A DNA stretch of 64,000 bases from CAVQBP01 sp963740945 (lineage in GTDB: Bacteria; Bacteroidota; Ignavibacteria; Ignavibacteriales; Ignavibacteriaceae), in assembly GCA_963740945.1 (NCBI GenBank), contig CAVUGE010000025.1, forward strand, positions 159,709-223,708. The letters run 5' to 3'. Of this stretch, positions 26,941 to 34,319 are shown piece after piece. Position numbers and translations under genes: made by a program. The notes under the pieces are model-generated. The model was not told the DNA's origin. It did not search any database and worked only from the letters and a program-made list of their open reading frames with translations. Within the stretch, counting starts at the first letter, position 1. Each line of letters begins with the position of its first letter.

Positions 26941-27678
26941 ATGAGTAATGTTTTCAGAAAAACGTGTATCTTTGCTTTTTGTTTAATTGTCATTGCCAAT
27001 ACCACTTTTGCTGGGCCTCCGTTTAATACTGATGATCCTGTACCAGTAGACTTACATCACTGGGAATTTTATGCTGCATCAGCTTATGAATTTATGAAAA
27101 ATAATGAAGATGCAACTTTGCCACACTTTGAAGTGAATTATGGTGCCGTTCCAAATGTACAGCTCCATATACTCGCAGGAATGGGCTACGTTAAAGAAGA
27201 TGATGAACATCAATATGGTTTTATGACTACAGAGCTGGGATTTAAATATAGATTCATAAATGATAATGACGATTTTCAGGCCGGCATTTTTCCTTTAGTT
27301 GAACTTCCTACTGCTTCAGGGGAAAGTCTTATTGGAAATGATCATATGCAGATATTCTTACCGGTGTGGATACAAAAAAGTTTTGGGAAATTTACAACAT
27401 ATGGTGGTGCCGGATATTGGGTAAATCCCGGTGAAAATAATAAGAACTCGGTTTTTGTGGGCTGGCAGGGGCAATATGATTTTTCATCAACTCTCTCTTT
27501 GGGGGGTGAATTGTATTATGAATCGCCGGATACAAAAGACGGTTCATATAATGTGGCTTTTAAAGTTGGGGGCTTCATTAATCTCAACGAAGAAAATCAT
27601 CTACTTTTTTCCATTGGACCGAGTTTAACAAATAGTGATGATGTTTCCGGTTATTTGGGATATCAGCTCACAATTTAG
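26941..27678 (+). CDS. Predicted outer-membrane beta-barrel protein
   Basis: A 245-residue exported protein with a signal peptide (1-24, ending TTFA-GPP) and a mature start GPPFNTDDPVPVDLHHWEFY, a signature shared by a family often labelled transporter in Bacteroidota and Proteobacteria. The rest alternates aromatic and polar residues with many glycines, as in small barrels, and ends in a beta-strand (GYLGYQLTI). No substrate is known. It stands alone between the PaiB-like gene and the convergent DDAH gene. Confidence 0.82.
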   Translation: MSNVFRKTCIFAFCLIVIANTTFAGPPFNTDDPVPVDLHHWEFYAASAYEFMKNNEDATLPHFEVNYGAVPNVQLHILAGMGYVKEDDEHQYGFMTTELGFKYRFINDNDDFQAGIFPLVELPTASGESLIGNDHMQIFLPVWIQKSFGKFTTYGGAGYWVNPGENNKNSVFVGWQGQYDFSSTLSLGGELYYESPDTKDGSYNVAFKVGGFINLNEENHLLFSIGPSLTNSDDVSGYLGYQLTI

Positions 27679-27825
27679 GATTTACAAAGTATTTATTACC
27701 GGATTACGTTTTAAATAATAGCTGGTTTAAGTGCGACAGCTTTCATTTCCAGCAGGAAATTAAATTCGGTGTATGTTGTCTTGGGTGTGTTGTGGTTTTA
27801 GGATATGTTCTTTATTATTTGTAGT

Positions 27826-28587
27826 TCAAAATCTCAAAGAAAGGCAGCTAAGTCCTCCATCCAATTTTCTGAATTCGGAAACATCAACCTCAATTATTGT
27901 ATAACCGGCATTTTGAATTTTTTCTTTTGTTTCCGGAAATCCATAGGGGACTAAAACTTTATCATTTATCCATAAACTATTTGCCGCATAGCCTTCAGTA
28001 TTATTAACAGGAATTAAGTTAAAGTGCTGAAATTCTTGTTTATTCAAAAAACCGGGTACCGATAATAGGTTACTATTTTCAAGATATGATATTCCGGATT
28101 TAAGGTGCAAACCATTTCCTACATTCACCGTTGAACCTGAAAAGCCATATTTCGCTAAGATATTTATTAACTGATGCGCACCTTTCTCATTAGTTCTTTC
28201 CGATATGCCTATATAGAAGTGTTTTCCTACTTTCATTACGTCTCCGGCTTCAAGAGTACCGGGTGCTTTAATATACTCAATGTTTGAAAAGTGATTTATT
28301 AAAACATGCCCCATTTCAATAATTTCATATTTACGGGAAGGTGCACCAGGATTTGTTATTACAGCGCAATAAGGAGTAAGTATGGCGGTATCCTCTACAA
28401 AAACGGAATCGGGATAATTTTCGTCAGGCTCTAATATAATAACATCAAGTCCGCATTCTGTAAGAGAATCAATATATTTTTGATGCTGCTTTAAGGCGAA
28501 TTGATAATTAGGTTTTCCCAGATTTGCACCGGTTAAACCATTCACAAAGTTTCTACATGGTTTTCTGACAATAGCCTTGTTAAACAT
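27826..28587 (-). CDS. N(G),N(G)-dimethylarginine dimethylaminohydrolase (DDAH)-like amidinotransferase-fold enzyme
   Basis: A 253-residue enzyme of the guanidino-modifying superfamily. DDAH signatures are EPDENYPDSVFVEDTAIL, TLEAGDVMKVGKHFYIG, catalytic His in VGNGLHLKSG, and catalytic C248 in GGLSCLSLRF at the very C-terminus. DDAH hydrolyses methylated arginines to citrulline and methylamines. Bacterial relatives can act on arginine or related amines, so substrate is likely but not proven. It is probably cytosolic and monocistronic. Confidence 0.92.
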   Translation of the reverse strand: MFNKAIVRKPCRNFVNGLTGANLGKPNYQFALKQHQKYIDSLTECGLDVIILEPDENYPDSVFVEDTAILTPYCAVITNPGAPSRKYEIIEMGHVLINHFSNIEYIKAPGTLEAGDVMKVGKHFYIGISERTNEKGAHQLINILAKYGFSGSTVNVGNGLHLKSGISYLENSNLLSVPGFLNKQEFQHFNLIPVNNTEGYAANSLWINDKVLVPYGFPETKEKIQNAGYTIIEVDVSEFRKLDGGLSCLSLRF

Positions 28588-28756
28588 TTGGTCCGAAATT
28601 TATTATTGTAAATTATAAAAGAAATTTTTAGTGTTTCTTCATTTTAGAAATAATATATTACTTTTTAATTTAAATTAATTATAATTAATAAATGTAGTAG
28701 AACTATTTTAATTAACATATCGAATCTTGAACTGAAATTGTTAGAGGAAAATTAAG

Positions 28757-28831
28757 ATGTTATTACACGATAACAAAAAGTGGGGAAAAAATATTGAAGA
28801 AAACTTAGGTTTAAGCAAAAGAATTAATTGA
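28757..28831 (+). CDS. Possible 24-residue leader or micro-ORF upstream of DoxX gene
   Basis: An ATG preceded by AGAGGAAAA opens a 24-codon frame (MLLHDNKKWGKNIEEN...) that ends at TGA 28829-28831, 8 bases before the DoxX ATG. The stop lies next to the DoxX ribosome site. It could be a leader peptide, a small protein or chance. Confidence 0.3.
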   Translation: MLLHDNKKWGKNIEENLGLSKRIN

Positions 28832-28839
28832 GGAGTTGT

Positions 28840-29292
28840 ATGAACATTAAAAATATCTTGAGAACAAATAATCTCTCGTCAATTTTACTTATCAGACTAC
28901 TCGTTGGTTCTGTTTTTCTTTCAGAAGGAATACAGAAGTTTCTTTATTCAGATGCTTTAGGAATTGGAAGATTCATAAAAATAGGAATACCTGCTCCGGA
29001 GTTCTTCGCTCCTTTTGTAGGAACGGTGGAAGTTGTATTCGGTTTTTTAATAATTATTGGTTTGCTGACAAGAATTGCTGCCATACTTTTAACAATAAAT
29101 ATAAGCGTTGCAATCATTTCAACGAAAATCCCGATACTTATTAGTCAAGGATTTTGGAAGATGGCTCATGAGGCCAGAACAGATTTTTCCATGCTTTTAG
29201 GTTTAATCTTTTTGTTGATTGTTGGTTCAGGAAAAATTTCCTTAGATGCACTTATAATAAAAACTAAAAAAAAGGAAATCCGAAATGGGTAA
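28840..29292 (+). CDS. DoxX-family membrane protein
   Basis: A 150-residue inner-membrane protein with four helices and the DoxX-family features LLVGSVFLSEGIQKFLY, PAPEFFAPFVGTVEVVFG and GLLTRIAAILL. I use the ATG at 28840 with GAGGAG before it, not the TTG 12 bp upstream. DoxX proteins have diverse or unclear roles; some are linked to thiosulfate:quinone oxidation or to redox protein complexes. A possible micro-ORF lies just upstream. It is followed by a tRNA gene on the other strand. Confidence 0.9.
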   Translation: MNIKNILRTNNLSSILLIRLLVGSVFLSEGIQKFLYSDALGIGRFIKIGIPAPEFFAPFVGTVEVVFGFLIIIGLLTRIAAILLTINISVAIISTKIPILISQGFWKMAHEARTDFSMLLGLIFLLIVGSGKISLDALIIKTKKKEIRNG

Positions 29293-29420
29293 TACCAGAA
29301 AAAACTTCCCAGTTGTATTGAGCTAGAACAATTGCTTATCAATGCCTCCTGAAGCCACTATTGGTAAGAAAGTAGGAGTTGTTAAATCTCCATAAATTCT
29401 TGTACTATTTAGAGTTCTTG

Positions 29421-29507
29421 CGGAGAGACAGGGATTCGAACCCCGGAAGGACTTACATCCTTAACGGTTTTCAAGACCGCCGCATTCAACCACTCTGCCA
29501 TCTCTCC
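29421..29507 (-). tRNA. tRNA-Ser(UGA)
   Basis: On the minus strand the 87-base gene starts GGAGAGATGGCAGAGTGG and has a long variable arm and T-loop GGTTCGAATCC. The anticodon loop reads CTTGAAA, giving anticodon TGA (serine). The 7-bp acceptor stem GGAGAGA/TCTCTCC is perfect with discriminator G. CCA is not encoded. Confidence 0.96.
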
Positions 29508-29610
29508 GGATTTTAGATTCGTTGACCAATAATAAAGTCAATATTTTGAGCTACAAATATAATCATAGTATCAATTATGACAAAATAAGAGATAATGAGA
29601 ATAAAAATCA

Positions 29611-30822
29611 TTATGAATTAAATTGAATTGTCTTAACCTTATTAGCTGGTTTATATTGGAGATTCTTTAATGACAATTTATATAATAGTTTTAAATAGTT
29701 TGAAGGATTTTTAATTAGTTCACTATATTTTTTCTCACCCATAACAACGTCAGTTATTAATTCACCTAGCTTCTTACCGTATAGCTTAATTATCCATATG
29801 CGCAGTCTACTAGAACTATAGATAAATAATGATAAAATTCTTCCGGCTCTTAATTCGGGTAAAATTCTTTCTGATATTTCCCTATTATATCTGCTGCAGA
29901 CATTATCCGGTAAAAAATTGCCTTTAATAATCGATTCGGCAGCAATCTGTCCGCTTAAAAGTGCAAAACTTATACCTTCTGCTGTAATAGGGTCAACAAA
30001 ACCTGCTGCATCACCGGTTAATAGAATCCTATTTTGCGCATAATTATTTCTAAAATGCAAAGGAATCACAAATCCGTGTCTTTCAGTTTTTATTATTTTT
30101 TTTAACCCAAGTAATTCAAGATATTTAAATAAATAATTATTCATATTACCATTTTTCAATTTCATGCTTAATATACCAATAGATAAATGATCTTTTTTCG
30201 GGAAGACCCAGCCATATCCGCCAGGGACAATACCAAAGTCAAACCGCGCTGCATTACAGAAGCAAGATAAAGTTTCATTATCAACATAAATTTCATATTC
30301 TAAAGCTGGAATTAATTTGGTTTTACCTTCCTCGAAATATTTTTTTGCAAGTTTACTTAATGCTCCATCGGCAGCAATCAGAAATTTTGCATATAATTTT
30401 TGATCAGTATTATTAATAGTTATTTCAATAGAATCCTCTAAATAGGCTATCGCTTTCAATTCGGATTTGTCTTTCACTTCGATACCGAGTTTTTTTGCTT
30501 CTTGAATCAAATGATAATCAAGGTCACTTCTCATGGTCATAGAAACGATTGGTTTTTCTCTTTTAGTCAAAATAGAAATATTAGCTTCAAAATCATTTAT
30601 CTCAGCAGTATAACAATTTCTTTCAATAATACCGGAAATATCAGAATCAATTAACTTAACGCCTCTAAATGTTATTCCTCCCCCGCATGTTTTATATCTC
30701 GGAAGCGCTTCTTTTTCAATTATAAGAACTTTTTTTCCAGCTTTAGCTAAAGCAGCTGCAGCTGCTGTACCAGCCGGACCACTCCCTACTACTACTGCAT
30801 CATAAATATTGGATATCAACAT
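29611..30822 (-). CDS. Geranylgeranyl reductase-family FAD-dependent oxidoreductase
   Basis: A 403-residue flavoprotein. The FAD-binding GxGxxG motif is VVVGSGPAGTAAAAALAKAG (residues about 10-29), followed by RYKTCGGGITFRG, a PxxYxxCGG-type motif typical of geranylgeranyl reductases, and the second FAD motif RILLTGDAAGFVDPITAEGI near 275. Such enzymes reduce isoprenoid double bonds in chlorophyll, quinone or archaeal-type lipids, or act in menaquinone reduction. The substrate here cannot be inferred, as no isoprenoid gene is adjacent. Confidence 0.9.
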   Translation of the reverse strand: MLISNIYDAVVVGSGPAGTAAAAALAKAGKKVLIIEKEALPRYKTCGGGITFRGVKLIDSDISGIIERNCYTAEINDFEANISILTKREKPIVSMTMRSDLDYHLIQEAKKLGIEVKDKSELKAIAYLEDSIEITINNTDQKLYAKFLIAADGALSKLAKKYFEEGKTKLIPALEYEIYVDNETLSCFCNAARFDFGIVPGGYGWVFPKKDHLSIGILSMKLKNGNMNNYLFKYLELLGLKKIIKTERHGFVIPLHFRNNYAQNRILLTGDAAGFVDPITAEGISFALLSGQIAAESIIKGNFLPDNVCSRYNREISERILPELRAGRILSLFIYSSSRLRIWIIKLYGKKLGELITDVVMGEKKYSELIKNPSNYLKLLYKLSLKNLQYKPANKVKTIQFNS

Positions 30823-31103
30823 TTATTAAATTTTTTTTCTACAAAATAAATTAATTTTATTTAATCCTCTATAGTAAATAAAAATATTTTATGATTATTT
30901 ACATGAATAGCACCTAATTTCAAATTGCATCCCACTTGTTTTAAACTACACCAAAGGTCAATTTGATTTTTTTTTTGATTTCTCGCACTCACCTTATTCA
31001 ATTTCTTATGTATGTTTATTTAAAATTAGTTTAATTGAAAAACGTGAAGATGATATGACTACAGCTTCAGAGCCCTATTTAATAACAAAAAGAAGGAATT
31101 ATT

Positions 31104-32948
31104 GTGAATAAATATCAACCTATTGAAAATTACGGAATTATAGGAGATCTTAATACGGTTGCATTGGTAGGATTGAATGGATCAATAGATTTCATGTGTT
31201 TCCCTTATTTTGACTCTCCAACGATTTTTGCCGCTATGCTGGATATAAATAAAGGAGGATGTTTTCAAATAAATCCGGTAATAGATGATTCGAAAAATAA
31301 ACAGTTGTATATACCGGATACAAATGTGCTGCTTACAAGATTTTTATCTCAAAATGGTATTAGTGAGTTAACTGATTTTATGCCTGTTGAGGATCTATAC
31401 GAAGGAAAAATCTTAATGAGAAGGATAACTAATATAAAGGGAGAACTTACCTACTATATGAATTGCAAACCAAGGTTTAATTATGCAAGGTCATCGCATA
31501 AAGCCAACATGCATAACAATTCTATTTTATTTGAGAGTGAAAGTGAAGATAGAACAATTTTAAGATTAAAAAGTAATGTCCCCCTAGAGATTAAGAACGG
31601 AGATGGTTTTGCTGAATTTACTTTAAGACCGGGCGAAAGCGCAGATTTTATTTTAGAACTGGTAAAGGAAGGAAAACCTTTTGAATTTAACTTATCCGAT
31701 CTAGTAACGAAAAAGCTCTATGAAACAATGAATTACTGGAAAAGCTGGATAGATGCTTCATATTATAAAGGCAGGTGGAGAGAAAACGTTAACCGTTCGG
31801 CCCTTGTATTAAAATTATTAACATCTTATGATCATGGTTCCATAATTGCATCACCTACCTTTGGATTACCTGAATATATTGGGGGCACAAGAAATTGGGA
31901 TTACAGGTATACATGGATAAGAGATGCTTCCTTCACAATATATGCTTTTCTAAACCTTGGTTATACAAAAGAAGCGGAACAGTTTATGAAATGGGTTGAA
32001 AAAAAGTGTGAGGATATAGGAGATGCCGGAAATCTGGGTTTAATGTATACTATTGACGGAAAAAATGTACCTGATGAAGTTATTCTTTCTAATTTTGAAG
32101 GTTATAAAAATTCATCGCCTGTTAGAATTGGAAATAATGCAAATAAACAATTGCAATTAGATATTTATGGAGAATTAATGGATTCCATTTATTCATATAA
32201 TAAATATGGAAATCGCATTTCTCATGATTTCTGGATTAACATTACAAAACAGATAGATTGGATTTCAGAAAACTGGAATAGAAAAGATGAAGGTATATGG
32301 GAAGTCAGGGGGGGTAAAAGACATTTTCTTTATTCGAGGTTTATGTGCTGGGTATCCCTGGACCGGGCTGTAAGATTAGCTGAGATGAGTTCTTTCCCTC
32401 ACCCTTCAAAATGGAAAGAAGAAAGAGATAAAATTTTCAATGAAATTTTCCTTGAATTCTGGGATGAAAAAAGGAAAACTTTTACACAGTATAAAAATGC
32501 AAATTCAGTTGATGCTGCAACACTATTAATGCCTCTAATCAGGTTTATAAGTCCTAAAGATCCCCGATGGCTTTCAACCTTAAAAACTATTGAACAAGAC
32601 CTTGTCGCAGATTCATTAGTCTATAGGTATAGATTTAAGGAAGCAGCATCTGACGGATTAAAAACAGGGGAAGGGACTTTTTCGATGTGTACTTTCTGGT
32701 ATATAGAATGTTTATCCCGTTCGGGCCAGCTTCAAAAAGCAAGATTATTTTTTGAAAAGATGATGGGATATGCAAATCATCTTGGTTTATTTTCCGAACA
32801 GTTGGGAGAACAGGGAGAAGCATTAGGAAATTTTCCACAAGCATTTACCCATTTAGGAATGATAAGTGCAGCATTAAATCTCGATAAACAATTGGGGGAT
32901 GAAAGAAACCTGAGCAGTGAAAAAGATTATAAACAGTATTATTATTAA
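31104..32948 (+). CDS. GH15 family glucoamylase-type hydrolase
   Basis: A 614-residue cytosolic GH15 enzyme starting with GTG preceded by AGAAGGA. The N-terminal domain begins PIENYGIIGDLNTVALVGLNGS, as in bacterial glucoamylase/trehalase proteins. The catalytic alpha/alpha barrel has GGTRNWDYRYTWIRDASFT (about 266-284), then EGTFSMCTFWYIECL and GLFSEQLGEQGEALGNFPQAFTH near the end, with the expected catalytic glutamates. It would release glucose from maltodextrins or trehalose. Glucose dehydrogenase follows 99 bp downstream, suggesting glucose release then oxidation. Sits next to, but divergent in strand from, the trehalose operon. Confidence 0.94.
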   Translation: MNKYQPIENYGIIGDLNTVALVGLNGSIDFMCFPYFDSPTIFAAMLDINKGGCFQINPVIDDSKNKQLYIPDTNVLLTRFLSQNGISELTDFMPVEDLYEGKILMRRITNIKGELTYYMNCKPRFNYARSSHKANMHNNSILFESESEDRTILRLKSNVPLEIKNGDGFAEFTLRPGESADFILELVKEGKPFEFNLSDLVTKKLYETMNYWKSWIDASYYKGRWRENVNRSALVLKLLTSYDHGSIIASPTFGLPEYIGGTRNWDYRYTWIRDASFTIYAFLNLGYTKEAEQFMKWVEKKCEDIGDAGNLGLMYTIDGKNVPDEVILSNFEGYKNSSPVRIGNNANKQLQLDIYGELMDSIYSYNKYGNRISHDFWINITKQIDWISENWNRKDEGIWEVRGGKRHFLYSRFMCWVSLDRAVRLAEMSSFPHPSKWKEERDKIFNEIFLEFWDEKRKTFTQYKNANSVDAATLLMPLIRFISPKDPRWLSTLKTIEQDLVADSLVYRYRFKEAASDGLKTGEGTFSMCTFWYIECLSRSGQLQKARLFFEKMMGYANHLGLFSEQLGEQGEALGNFPQAFTHLGMISAALNLDKQLGDERNLSSEKDYKQYYY

Positions 32949-32977
32949 GATGGAAAAAATAAAGGACAGTGAATATA

Positions 32978-33046
32978 ATGGATAATAGAAATGAAATAGT
33001 AATATTTGCTGTTGGTGCGAGTTTAATTTTATTTAAGAAAGATTAA
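32978..33046 (+). CDS. Possible 22-residue membrane micro-ORF
   Basis: A short frame beginning MDNRNEIVIFAVGASLILFK with one hydrophobic helix fills the gap between the GH15 and glucose dehydrogenase genes and ends one base before the dehydrogenase ATG. It may be a micropeptide, a translational-coupling leader or chance. No family is recognised. Confidence 0.3.
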   Translation: MDNRNEIVIFAVGASLILFKKD

Positions 33047-33047
33047 A

Positions 33048-34154
33048 ATGAAAGCTTTATCAATTACGCCCGGCAAAGGTGATTTAAGGATTATAGATAT
33101 TTCCGAACCTGAAATTCAAAACCCAGATGACGTAAAACTTAAGGTACTGCAGGTTGGAATTTGCGGAACGGATCGCGAGGAGGCAGCGGGGGGAAGAGCA
33201 GATGCTCCTCCCAATAATGATTATCTTATAATAGGCCATGAAATGTTTGGCCGGGTAGTGGATGTCGGGAATGAAGTATCTACAGTAAAAAAAGGAGACT
33301 ATGCATTATTTATAGTTAGACGAGGATGCGGAAAATGTTATCCTTGTCAGCATGAACGGAGTGATATGTGCAATACAGGGGAATATAAAGAACGTGGTAT
33401 AAAAGGACTACATGGGTACCAGGCAGAATTTGTTGTTGATAGTGAAAAATATGTAATTAAAATCCCGGAGGAAATTTCATCGGTAGGCGTTCTTACCGAA
33501 CCTATGTCCGTAATTGAAAAAGCTATTGATGATTCATTATTATTACAGGAAGCAAGAATACCGGGAGCAAAAGCATCTAACTGGTTAGAAGGGAAAAGAG
33601 CATTGGTTGCAGGTCTTGGACCGGTAGGCCTTTTATCAGCAGTTGCTTTAAGATTAAGAAATGCTCGTGTATTCGGGCTTGACATAGTAGATGAAGATTC
33701 AAAGAGACCGACTCTTCTGAAAGAAATTGGAGGGGAATATATTGACGGAAGAGCTATAAAGACCACAGAAATAGATGAAAAATGCGGTGATATGGACTTT
33801 GTTCTGGAAGCTGCAGGCATTACAAAATTAGAATTCCAATTGCTTGATACTATAGGAATTAATGGGATCTATGTCTTATCAGGTATTCCCGGTGGTAATA
33901 GACCGGTAAATATTCTCGGAGATGAATTGATAAGAAAAATGGTCCTTATGAACCATGTCTGGTTAGGGAGTGTTAATGCCAGCATATATCATTATAAATT
34001 AGCTATAAAAGATTTAACAGAAGCAAATAAAAAATGGGGAAATACAGTTCAAAATATTATAACAGATAAATTTCCATTTACAAAATTTGATGAAGCATTC
34101 CGTATAGATTCATCAAAAGGGATAAAAACAATAATCGAGTGGGATCCATTATAA
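33048..34154 (+). CDS. gdh: Glucose 1-dehydrogenase (zinc MDR family)
   Basis: A 368-residue medium-chain dehydrogenase. Start MKALSITPGKGDL and VGICGTDREEAAGG match the archaeal/bacterial glucose dehydrogenase subgroup. Catalytic zinc ligands lie in GICGTD and GHEMFGRV. The structural zinc loop has four cysteines in GCGKCYPCQHERSDMC. The nucleotide-binding segment is AGLGPVGLLSAVALRL, followed by GLDIVDEDSKRP, which suggests NADP or dual specificity. It oxidises D-glucose to gluconolactone. Placed just downstream of GH15, which would supply glucose. Confidence 0.92.
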   Translation: MKALSITPGKGDLRIIDISEPEIQNPDDVKLKVLQVGICGTDREEAAGGRADAPPNNDYLIIGHEMFGRVVDVGNEVSTVKKGDYALFIVRRGCGKCYPCQHERSDMCNTGEYKERGIKGLHGYQAEFVVDSEKYVIKIPEEISSVGVLTEPMSVIEKAIDDSLLLQEARIPGAKASNWLEGKRALVAGLGPVGLLSAVALRLRNARVFGLDIVDEDSKRPTLLKEIGGEYIDGRAIKTTEIDEKCGDMDFVLEAAGITKLEFQLLDTIGINGIYVLSGIPGGNRPVNILGDELIRKMVLMNHVWLGSVNASIYHYKLAIKDLTEANKKWGNTVQNIITDKFPFTKFDEAFRIDSSKGIKTIIEWDPL

Positions 34155-34162
34155 ATAGATAG

Positions 34163-34319
34163 TTAATTACTCAAGTTACGCAAGAATTAGTATTTGAAAG
34201 ATGACATCTTTACTTTTTATAAATAAGGTTTCATCTGAACTTACATTTTAATAAGAAATTTAAAATGATTTTTCTTTTTAAAGATGTCATCTTTAGATCT
34301 GCGTAACTTCAGTTAATTA
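34163..34319. mobile_element. MITE-like palindromic element, copy B
   Basis: Terminal arms TTACTCAAGTTACGCA (left) and the reverse complement of TGCGTAACTTCAGTTAA (right) are inverted repeats. Inner palindromes AAAGATGACATCTTTA (34197) and AAAGATGTCATCTTTA (34280) flank a core ATCTGAACTTACATTTTAATAA shared with copy A. The right end overlaps the treY stop codon (34313-34315). No transposase. Confidence 0.7.
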
